Below, one piece after another: positions 1-6,364 of a stretch of DNA of 15,638 nt (its first letter is position 1; every line of letters starts with the position of its first letter). Both the position numbers and the translations under genes were made by a program. The notes beneath the pieces were generated by a model. It saw only the letters and a list, made by a program, of their open reading frames with translations, did no database searches and was not told where the DNA came from. Origin of the DNA: Anaerolineales bacterium (GTDB taxonomy: Bacteria > Chloroflexota > Anaerolineae > Anaerolineales > DRMV01); contig JALUBW010000047.1 in assembly GCA_027044735.1 (NCBI GenBank), positions 1,876-17,513 on the forward strand. The letters run 5' to 3'.

Positions 1-170
1 CAAGGAAGTAACACAAAGACGCAGAGAAAGCAGAGACGCAAAGGAAAAATTTCTGAGTTTTTTGTAAGTTTCTGTGTCCTCTGCGGTTTTTCTGTGTCTT
101 CTGTGTTTTTTACTCAATTGGTAAAAAATCTGTGTCAATCCGTGGTTTGCCAAGATTACGGTGAGCGCCA
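1..170. repeat. Intergenic dispersed repeats (CGCAGAG-type and ATCYGTG-type)
   Basis: No gene is seen here. Positions 9-90 carry a purine-rich arm (core acgcagagaaagcagagacg), a short A/T centre (aaatttctg), then a pyrimidine-rich arm containing cctctgcgg. The arms are partly inverted repeats (cgcagag against ctctgcg), so the element could fold imperfectly. A second copy in the same orientation lies at about 14455-14530. Positions 127-147 hold a different repeat-like stretch in which aatctgtg and aatccgtg occur 11 bases apart. Similar short dispersed repeats are common in intergenic DNA of Chloroflexota and some other environmental bacteria; that link is from memory and was not searched. Confidence 0.6.
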
Positions 171-208
171 AAGGGAAAGGCGGTCGGCGGGAAACCCCAC
201 CGACCGCC
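171..208 (-). terminator. Rho-independent terminator of the binding-protein gene/operon
   Basis: Read on the minus strand just after the binding-protein stop codon, GGCGGTCGG and CCGACCGCC form a perfect 9-bp GC-rich stem (200-208 and 179-187) around a 12-base loop. It is followed by TTTCCCTT. The stem starts 9 bases past the stop. The T tract is interrupted by Cs but the hairpin is strong, so this probably ends the whole minus-strand transcript. Confidence 0.8.
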
Positions 209-217
209 AGCAGAGGC

Positions 218-2059
218 TTATTTGTTGATGGGCTTCAAGATGCCCTGCAACAAGGCGATGATCACGAAGTTATCGCCGTAAGCCGAGTTCTTGAGCAACA
301 CATCGTTATCCGAAGGCCAGTTGGTGACGCGGGCCTTTTCGTTCACCGGGTTGTTGCCGTAGCGTTCCCACAGAGGAACCACAGGCAGCAGTTTGTTGAA
401 CACAATGGCCACTTTCGCCACGTTGGCCTTTTGCGCCTCGGGGTCTAACCCTTTGGCCGCATCAATGATGAGTTTCTCAAGATCAACCTCTTGCCCGTCC
501 ACAGTTTGCTTCATAGGGAAATCCATGCCCTTACCCTCGGTGCTGCCGATGTAGTTGTAGCGGAAGAGCACGCCCTGATACGCAAAGTGCGGGTGCGGGT
601 TGGTGCTGGAGCCCCAATGGCGGATGGCCATCTGGAATTTCCCCTGCCGAATTTCGGTGGGGTGCTGCTGGAATTGGACGCCGCGCGGGGTGATCTTGAT
701 GCCGAACTTGGTCAACTGCTCGGCCGCGTTCTGCCCGGCCGCCGACCAGTCCGCATATTCCGCGGGGAAGGTCATCTCAAATTCCATCTTGTTGCCTTTG
801 TCGTCAACCCAGATGCCATCGTCGCCCTTGTGGAAGCCGATGCCGGTGAGGATTTCGGCTGCCTTCTGGGGGTTATAGTCGTAGGTGTTCAGTTGCTTGA
901 TTTGGTCCTGATTGAGCCAGAGCGGCACCAGCGCATCACTGAAGCCGACCATGTATTTCACGGCAATGCCCGACTTGCCCAGCGAGACGGTGCCGTTTTC
1001 CTGGCGGTTGATGGCGTAGGCAATGGCCTGGCGCACTTCTACGCGGTTGAGGGGGTAAACGTCATGGTTGAAGTAAATGGCCGGGCCAGAGTAGATGGGC
1101 GGGCGGGCAATGCGGATGCCCTGGGCGATGAACTGCTTTTCGGTCGCCGGCGGGAAGCCGTGGGTCGCGTAGTCAATGTCGCCGGCCAAGACCAGCGGGG
1201 TCACGGTGGGCGTCTCGCCGTTGTAGATCACCAGGCGGTCAAAATTGACCTGCTTGGCAGCCCAAGATTTTTCATTCTTCACCAAGGTTAGTTGCGCCTC
1301 GGTGATGGAGTTGGGGTCAATCATGTAAGGCCCGCTGGCAACCAGGCTCTTGGGGCGGAAGTTGGTGACCTCCTGTTGGAGGGCTTTCCACTCGTCGGAG
1401 TCGCTGGTCTTGCCTGCGGCCAGCAAGTCAGCCACCTTCTTGCCAAACTCACCGTAGGTGGAAGCAGGGCGGATCCGTTCCTTCAGCACGTAGCGCTGCA
1501 CCACGGTTGACGGCACGGCCATGTGGAATTGCACAGTGTAGTCGTCGGTGGCTTTCACGTCGTCCACGTACTTGAACACCGTCCACTTGAACAGCCGGCC
1601 GACGTTGAAGGTGGTCACCACGTCTTTAGCGGTGAAATCGGAGCCATCAGACCACTTGGCGCCTTTGCGCAGATGCACCACGAACAAGGACTTGTCAGGC
1701 ACGAATTCCCACGAAGTGTACATCAAAGGAATCCATTGGTCCTTAGCCCAGATATACATTGCGCCGGGCATCTGCATCACGTCCCAGTAAATGCCCAGGC
1801 TGATCGCGTTGGGGACATAGGTGTTGTAGTGGCCTTCCGGGGGAACTTTGTAAGGCCAAGCGCCGTGGAATTCGGTGGGTTTCGCCGGCGGAGCGGCGGT
1901 GGGTTGCGGCGCTTGGGTGGGCGCCTTGGTGGAAGCAGCCTGAGGCTGCGTGGCCACAGGGGCCTGGGTCGGTTTGGCGCCTTGGCCGCCGCAGGCCGCC
2001 AGCAACATACCCAAGGCGACCATGAGGACTAAAGAGACTTGAAAGGCTTTCTTAAACAT
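218..2059 (-). CDS. ABC transporter substrate-binding lipoprotein, family 5 (Dpp/Opp type)
   Basis: This 613-residue protein is the extracytoplasmic receptor of a peptide/oligosaccharide importer. The N terminus has Lys3-Lys4, a hydrophobic stretch and the lipobox LAAC with the lipidated Cys at 23. A Thr/Pro/Gln/Ala-rich linker follows (about 24-62), then the family 5 receptor domain, whose signature LRKGAKWSDG...FTAKDVV lies near 130-148. The ATG at 2059 was chosen because AAAGGAGG lies 6 bases upstream and because the signal peptide begins there. A TTG 57 bases further upstream would put 19 extra residues before the signal peptide. It is the last gene of the cluster, after a 137-base leader, and ends at a strong terminator. 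Family 5 receptors bind peptides, but also sugars and muropeptides. The neighbours point to a muropeptide or MurNAc-containing ligand, which is inference. Confidence 0.93.
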   Translation of the reverse strand: MFKKAFQVSLVLMVALGMLLAACGGQGAKPTQAPVATQPQAASTKAPTQAPQPTAAPPAKPTEFHGAWPYKVPPEGHYNTYVPNAISLGIYWDVMQMPGAMYIWAKDQWIPLMYTSWEFVPDKSLFVVHLRKGAKWSDGSDFTAKDVVTTFNVGRLFKWTVFKYVDDVKATDDYTVQFHMAVPSTVVQRYVLKERIRPASTYGEFGKKVADLLAAGKTSDSDEWKALQQEVTNFRPKSLVASGPYMIDPNSITEAQLTLVKNEKSWAAKQVNFDRLVIYNGETPTVTPLVLAGDIDYATHGFPPATEKQFIAQGIRIARPPIYSGPAIYFNHDVYPLNRVEVRQAIAYAINRQENGTVSLGKSGIAVKYMVGFSDALVPLWLNQDQIKQLNTYDYNPQKAAEILTGIGFHKGDDGIWVDDKGNKMEFEMTFPAEYADWSAAGQNAAEQLTKFGIKITPRGVQFQQHPTEIRQGKFQMAIRHWGSSTNPHPHFAYQGVLFRYNYIGSTEGKGMDFPMKQTVDGQEVDLEKLIIDAAKGLDPEAQKANVAKVAIVFNKLLPVVPLWERYGNNPVNEKARVTNWPSDNDVLLKNSAYGDNFVIIALLQGILKPINK

Positions 2060-2153
2060 AGACTTCCTCCTTTGAAGCATTGAGATAATGTGGGGCGCAA
2101 AGCCCCGGGTGAACAAGAAAGGTTACCAATTTGATGCAATGGTTGGTAGGCAT
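2052..2153 (-). CDS. Possible 33-residue leader ORF overlapping the binding-protein start
   Basis: An ATG at 2153 opens a 33-codon frame (MPTNHCIKLVTFL...) that stops 8 bases inside the binding-protein gene. Just before it is AAAGGAGGTGATG, matching nearly all of the complement of the usual 16S rRNA 3' end. The GGAGG-to-ATG gap is only 2 bases, too short for efficient initiation. The peptide has no recognisable domain. It may be a translation-coupling leader, a ribosome standby site, or chance. I do not assign a function. Confidence 0.2.
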   Translation of the reverse strand: MPTNHCIKLVTFLVHPGLCAPHYLNASKEEVYV

Positions 2154-2196
2154 CACCTCCTTTACGTTGGGATGTGCCCGTGCGGTTGCCGTCGGG
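2060..2196 (-). promoter_or_regulatory. Leader between the small membrane gene and the binding-protein gene
   Basis: This is the only sizeable gap inside the minus-strand cluster. In transcription order it contains a hairpin-forming sequence at the upstream stop codon (GCCCG...CGGGC, 2176-2197), an extended ribosome-binding-like sequence (2155-2163), and a GC hairpin GGGGC-TTTGC-GCCCC (2092-2106). The true Shine-Dalgarno follows at 2066-2073. No convincing -35/-10 pair is visible. The hairpins could set the 3' end of the upstream message or protect the binding-protein message from decay, giving unequal expression within one operon. Confidence 0.4.
2066..2073 (-). promoter_or_regulatory. Shine-Dalgarno of the binding-protein gene
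   Basis: AAAGGAGG on the minus strand lies 6 bases from the ATG at 2059. It is one of the strongest ribosome sites in the window and decides this start over the upstream TTG. A strong site suits a receptor usually needed in excess over its permease. Confidence 0.8.
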
Positions 2197-2376
2197 CTAT
2201 CGTTGTAGACGGGCAAAGATGGCCACTAAGGCCAACATAACCAACCCAATGATCAAAACAAGCACCGAGACTACAAATGCAGCACTGTGTGGCTCGGACC
2301 AAGCCATAGAAAACAGCGCGCCGATGATGAGGAAGAGCGCCACCCGCGTGGCAATCTGGCCGATTTGGGGGTTCAT
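2197..2376 (-). CDS. Small two-helix membrane protein, unknown function
   Basis: This 59-residue protein starts MNPQIGQIATRV and ends IFARLQR. Two hydrophobic segments (about 12-25 and 32-55) flank a short polar turn WSEPHS at 26-31, so it is probably an integral membrane hairpin. Its ATG overlaps the TGA of the upstream ATPase gene as ATGA, the same coupling seen elsewhere in this operon, which supports real translation. I recognise no family. Its place between the ATPases and the receptor suggests an accessory subunit or stabiliser of the importer, which is inference from position. A chance hydrophobic frame is less likely given the exact stop/start overlap. Confidence 0.65.
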   Translation of the reverse strand: MNPQIGQIATRVALFLIIGALFSMAWSEPHSAAFVVSVLVLIIGLVMLALVAIFARLQR

Positions 2377-3380
2377 GCGGCGACCTTTTCGTTTTCGTTC
2401 AGATGGCAGGCCACCTGCACGCCGTTGCTGGCGGCGTGCAATTCGGGCACTTTGCCATCGCAGAGGCCCTCTTCAAAGAGCGGACAGCGGGGGTGAAACG
2501 AGCAGCCGCGGGGCACGTTGAGCAGGCTGGGCACGTCAAGGCTCCGCAAGTGTACCCGCTGTTTGGAACGGGTGGCCTTGGGGTCGGCTTCGGGCAGGGC
2601 CGAGAGCAGGGCGCGGGTATAAGGATGCTGCGGGTTGTTGATGATTTGCGGCGTGGGGCCGATTTCTACGATGCGCCCCAAATACATGACCGCGATGCGC
2701 CCTTCCCAGGCAAAGTATTTGGCTACGGCCAGGTCATGGGTGATGAACAGATAGGCCACGCCCATTTGGTCGCGCAGGCGTTCCAGCAATTGTAGCAGGC
2801 TCACCCGAATGGACACGTCAAGCATGGAAACGGCTTCGTCGGCCACCAGGAACTGGGGGCGCAGGGTGAGTGCGCGGGCGATAGAAACCCGCTGGCGCTG
2901 CCCGCCGCTGAGTTGGTGTGGGTATTTCTTGATGAAGTCTTCGGGCGGCGTGAGGTCCACGGTGCGCAGCAAGTCCAGCACCTGTTGGTGGGCTTCGCGG
3001 CGGTTGCGGGCTATTTTGTGCCGCAACAAGGGTGCGCTGAGGATGTCTTCCACCCGTTGGGTTGGGTTGAGCGAAGCGTAGGGGTCTTGATGGATGATTT
3101 GCACCCCACGGCGGTATTGGCGGAAAGTTGCCTTGTCCGCAGTCCAGACGTTTTGGCCGCGGAAACGCACTTCCCCGCTGGTGGGCTGGAGCAGCCCGGC
3201 GGCGATTTTGCCGCTGGTGGTCTTGCCGCAGCCGCTTTCGCCCACCAAACAGAGGATTTCGCCCTCTTTGACACTGAAGGAAACGTCGTCCAACACGCGC
3301 ACGGTGGCGCGGCGGCTTACTTTGAATTCCATGACCACGTGGTGCAAGGAGAGGAGTTCTTGTGCTTCTTGGGTACTCAT
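2373..3380 (-). CDS. Dpp/Opp-type ABC transporter ATPase (DppF/OppF-like)
   Basis: This 335-residue ATPase powers the importer on the cytoplasmic face. Visible parts are Walker A GESGCGKTT (47-55), ABC signature LSGGQ (157-161), Walker B FLVADE (177-182) and the switch His215. The C-terminal oligopeptide-transporter extension has FHPRCP and Cys at 293, 299, 307 and 325. After Walker B the sequence reads DEAVSMLD where relatives usually have DEPVSALD; the catalytic Glu is kept. The gene starts 3 bases after the preceding ATPase stops, with GGAGG 8 bases before the ATG. The paired ATPase genes fit a heterodimeric motor. Confidence 0.95.
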   Translation of the reverse strand: MSTQEAQELLSLHHVVMEFKVSRRATVRVLDDVSFSVKEGEILCLVGESGCGKTTSGKIAAGLLQPTSGEVRFRGQNVWTADKATFRQYRRGVQIIHQDPYASLNPTQRVEDILSAPLLRHKIARNRREAHQQVLDLLRTVDLTPPEDFIKKYPHQLSGGQRQRVSIARALTLRPQFLVADEAVSMLDVSIRVSLLQLLERLRDQMGVAYLFITHDLAVAKYFAWEGRIAVMYLGRIVEIGPTPQIINNPQHPYTRALLSALPEADPKATRSKQRVHLRSLDVPSLLNVPRGCSFHPRCPLFEEGLCDGKVPELHAASNGVQVACHLNENEKVAA

Positions 3381-3383
3381 GGG

Positions 3384-4421
3384 TTATGCCTCCACTTGCT
3401 CTTTCATGCGCGCACCGCCGTCCGCGGCGACTTCGTCCCAGTGCCAGCAGGCGACCATGTGGTTAGGTTCGGCCTCTATTAGGGTGGGCGTGTTTTGACG
3501 GCATTGGTCGGTGGCGTAGGGGCAGCGCGGGTGAAAGGCGCAGCCCGTGGGTGGAGAAATCAGGTCAGGCGGCGAGCCGGGGATGGAAACCAGGTCTTGC
3601 CGCTCGCCGGAAAGGGTGGGTACAGCCCGGATCAGCCCCGCGGTGTAGGGGTGGAGGGGGCGGTAGTAGGCGTCCCACACGGTGGCAATCTCAACCAGGG
3701 TGCCTGCATACATGGTGGCCACTCGGTCGGCCAATTCGGCCGCCAAAGAGAGGTCGTGCGAAATGAGGATCAGCGAGAAGGACATTTGGCTTTTTAGGTC
3801 GCGCAACACATCAATCACCGAGCGCTGGGTGAGGATGTCCAACGCGGTGGTCGGCTCATCCAGCAGCACCAAGGGCGGCTTGAGCAGGAGCCCCAAAGCA
3901 ATGAGCACCCGCTGCCGCATCCCGCCGCTCAGTTGGTGGGGGTAAGCCCTGAGCACTCGGTCGGGGTCTAACTGCACCAAGCGGAAGGTTTCTTCCACCC
4001 GTTCTCGCAGGTGGCGCTTGTTGGTTTCGCCGTGGGCGCGGGCGGTTTCCCAAAACTGGTCCCAAATGCGCAACACCGGGTTGAAGGCGTTTTGCGCGCC
4101 CTGAAAGATCATGGCAAACTCACGCCAGCGAAAGCGGCGCAGTTGCTTTTCGCTGAGGTTGACAATGTCAAATTCTTCGCCGTTGTGGTGGTAGATGATC
4201 TTGCCTTGCTCAATGGCCGCTGTGGTAGGGAGCAGGCGAATCAGTGAAAGTCCCAATGTGGTCTTGCCGCAGCCACTTTCGCCGATGAAGGCCAAGGTTT
4301 CACCCTTTTGCAAGGTGAAAGAGACATCGCGCACGGCCTTGACTTTGCCCCGTTCGGCTTGGTAAGAAACCCGAAGGTTTTCTACTTTGAGGGTGTAAGG
4401 GGTTTGGGTTGCTTCTGCCAT
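3384..4421 (-). CDS. Dpp/Opp-type ABC transporter ATPase (DppD/OppD-like)
   Basis: This 345-residue protein is the partner ATPase. It shows Walker A GESGCGKTT (47-55), signature LSGGM (164-168), Walker B LVLLDEP (184-190) and His222. The C-terminal extension has Cys at 294, 300, 307 and 325 around FHPRCPYATDQC. Four cysteines at this place in oligopeptide ATPases have been linked to an Fe-S cluster in a mycobacterial Opp system; applying that here is inference. GGAG lies 6 bases before the ATG. The gene begins 10 bases after the second permease gene and its product should pair with the ATPase encoded just downstream. Confidence 0.95.
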   Translation of the reverse strand: MAEATQTPYTLKVENLRVSYQAERGKVKAVRDVSFTLQKGETLAFIGESGCGKTTLGLSLIRLLPTTAAIEQGKIIYHHNGEEFDIVNLSEKQLRRFRWREFAMIFQGAQNAFNPVLRIWDQFWETARAHGETNKRHLRERVEETFRLVQLDPDRVLRAYPHQLSGGMRQRVLIALGLLLKPPLVLLDEPTTALDILTQRSVIDVLRDLKSQMSFSLILISHDLSLAAELADRVATMYAGTLVEIATVWDAYYRPLHPYTAGLIRAVPTLSGERQDLVSIPGSPPDLISPPTGCAFHPRCPYATDQCRQNTPTLIEAEPNHMVACWHWDEVAADGGARMKEQVEA

Positions 4422-4431
4422 GATGCTCTCC

Positions 4432-5286
4432 TCATACGCTGGTGCGCAGCCGCGGGTTGAAGATCTCTTCCAGCAAGCGGGTGAACGAGATCAGCGAAAG
4501 TTGGAAGAGCGCAATAGCCGCCACGGGGGACATGATGTACCACAGGCTGTCTTTGAAGAAGATGGCGCCGCGCGTCCAGGCCAAACTGAGCATCACGCCC
4601 CAGTTGTGGCCTGAGAAGGGCACCAACCCCAAGAAGACCAGCCCCACCTGGGCGTAGATGGCCGCGGTCATGGCAAAGATGAGGTTGATGGCGATGTAAC
4701 TCATCATGTTGGGCAAAATTTCTTTGAGGATGATGTGCTTGGTGCCCAAGTCCAAGGCGCGGGCGGCTTCCACGAATTCCCGCTCGCGCAGCGAGAGCAC
4801 TTGGGCGCGGATGGCGCGGGTGAGCGCCGGCCAGGAAAGCACGCCCAAAATGACCGCCAGCAGGGTTACATTGTTGAACTTGACCAACCCCGCCAGCACG
4901 GCCAAGAGCGGGAATTGTGGTATGGTGAGCACGATGTCAGCCAAGGCCATGATCAGGCCGTCGACGCCGCCGCCGGCCAACGCACTCAGCGAGCCCAACA
5001 CCACCGCGATAGTCGTGGAAATGATGCCGGCCAAGAAAGCCACCACCAGCACGTCTTTGCCGCCGTGCACAATCTGCGAGAAAATATCCCGCCCTTCGGA
5101 ATCGGTGCCCAGCCAAAATGTCTTGGAAGGCGGCTCGTAGATTTTGTCCACTTTGGTTTTGGTGTCCAACGGCACGAAATACGGCCCGACGAAAGCCATG
5201 AGCACGAAGAAAATCACACCCAGCAGGCCAATGAAGCCTACTTTGTTGTAAGTCAGCAAACGGAATGTACGGCGTAGAGATTCCAC
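4432..5286 (-). CDS. Dpp/Opp-type ABC transporter permease (DppC/OppC-like)
   Basis: This is a 284-residue inner-membrane permease. A short cytoplasmic N terminus leads into the first membrane segment (about 16-38), followed by the periplasmic sequence FWLGTDSEGRDIFS (57-70) typical of the DppC branch. About five more hydrophobic segments follow. The ATPase-contacting EAA loop is EFVEAARALDLGTKHII (170-186). The start is GTG at 5286, supported by AGAGGAG 7 bases upstream. It lies 13 bases after the DppB-like gene, with which it should form the heterodimeric channel. Confidence 0.95.
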   Translation of the reverse strand: MESLRRTFRLLTYNKVGFIGLLGVIFFVLMAFVGPYFVPLDTKTKVDKIYEPPSKTFWLGTDSEGRDIFSQIVHGGKDVLVVAFLAGIISTTIAVVLGSLSALAGGGVDGLIMALADIVLTIPQFPLLAVLAGLVKFNNVTLLAVILGVLSWPALTRAIRAQVLSLREREFVEAARALDLGTKHIILKEILPNMMSYIAINLIFAMTAAIYAQVGLVFLGLVPFSGHNWGVMLSLAWTRGAIFFKDSLWYIMSPVAAIALFQLSLISFTRLLEEIFNPRLRTSV

Positions 5287-5293
5287 GGTTCGG

Positions 5294-5300
5294 CTCCTCT
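5294..5300 (-). promoter_or_regulatory. Shine-Dalgarno supporting a GTG start
   Basis: AGAGGAG on the minus strand lies 7 bases from the GTG at 5286 and touches the stop codon of the preceding permease gene. It fixes the non-ATG start of the DppC-like gene and indicates translational coupling. Confidence 0.7.
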
Positions 5301-6364
5301 TATATGCGGATGCGGGGGTCTAACCAACCGTAGACAAAGTCGGCTAAGAAGTTGGCCAAAATCACCGCAATGGTGATGACCAGAAATACCCCTTGCATCA
5401 CGGGGTAGTCGCGGGTGTTGATGCTGCTCAGCAGCAACTGCCCGACCCCTTGATACACGAAGATGAATTCAATCAAGGCTGAGCCGCCCACGATGAAGCC
5501 AATGCTGATGGCCAATTGCGTAAAGAGGGGGAGCGATGCGTTGCGCCCCACGTAGGCCGTGACGATTCGCCGTTCGGGCAGCCCTCTGGCTTTGGCCACG
5601 GTGATGTAATCTTCCCCCAAGGTGCTGATGGTGCTGCTCTTCATGGCCAACATCCACGTGCCGATGGTGGTGAGTACATAGGTGAGGATGGGCAGCAGGG
5701 CGTGGTAGAAAATATCCTTGATAAAAGCCCACGTGAAAGCAGGCTTCATCCCCGGCGACATGGAGCCGCGCATTTTGGTGATGGGGAAGATTTTCCACTG
5801 CACGCCCAGAAAGACCAAGATCATCATCCCCACCAAATAGTTGGGAATGGCACTAAAAATGGAGGCCAGCGCCGAGAGGGTGTGGTCTAACAAACTCTCC
5901 CGACGGTAGGCCATGATCATTCCCAGTAAGATACCTAAGGTGAAACTGATGAGCAGCGACACTCCTACGCTGAACAGGGTCCAAGGCAAGAATTTGGCGA
6001 TCATCTTGATTACCGGCGTGCCCTTTGAACGATAAGACGTGCCCAGGTCACCGTGGAGCAGATTGGCCATATACTGCACATACTGATCCCACAGGGAACT
6101 GTCCAGGTCAATGTTGAAAAGGGCGGCGGCTTGGTCTTTGGCTTCTTCGTAAGAAAAGCCGTATTGGTCCATCAATTCGTTGACGTAAGCGTCAATGGGG
6201 TTGGTGGGCATCAGGCGGACGATGAAGAAGGTGAGGGTGATCACAATCCATATTTTGAAGAGGGCTGCAGCCACCCGGCGCAGCATGTAGTTGCGCCAAA
6301 TGCGCTGGAGCCATGAGGAGGTTTTTTGGGGCGCTTCCTCTTGCGCCGGTTGCACAGTGCTCAT
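5300..6364 (-). CDS. Dpp/Opp-type ABC transporter permease (DppB/OppB-like)
   Basis: This is a 354-residue inner-membrane permease. A hydrophilic N-terminal tail of about 30 residues precedes the first membrane segment (31-51) and the LMPTNPID motif. A long external loop (52-125) includes LHGDLGTSY. Five further membrane segments lie at about 129-153, 163-190, 219-243, 281-303 and 324-346. The EAA loop is EDYITVAKARGLPERRI (251-267) and the ending DPRIRI is typical of DppB proteins. The N-terminal tail is longer than in many relatives. Its ATG overlaps the TGA of the kinase-etherase gene (ATGA), with GGAG just upstream, tying importer and enzymes into one operon. Confidence 0.95.
   Translation of the reverse strand: MSTVQPAQEEAPQKTSSWLQRIWRNYMLRRVAAALFKIWIVITLTFFIVRLMPTNPIDAYVNELMDQYGFSYEEAKDQAAALFNIDLDSSLWDQYVQYMANLLHGDLGTSYRSKGTPVIKMIAKFLPWTLFSVGVSLLISFTLGILLGMIMAYRRESLLDHTLSALASIFSAIPNYLVGMMILVFLGVQWKIFPITKMRGSMSPGMKPAFTWAFIKDIFYHALLPILTYVLTTIGTWMLAMKSSTISTLGEDYITVAKARGLPERRIVTAYVGRNASLPLFTQLAISIGFIVGGSALIEFIFVYQGVGQLLLSSINTRDYPVMQGVFLVITIAVILANFLADFVYGWLDPRIRI

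Noticed and set aside
491..1291. Open frame of 266 codons on the plus strand
   Set aside because: It is a shadow of the binding-protein gene on the opposite strand and has no motifs or ribosome site.
2060..2116. TTG start at 2116 for the binding protein
   Set aside because: It would place 19 residues before a standard lipoprotein signal peptide. The ATG at 2059 has a strong Shine-Dalgarno.
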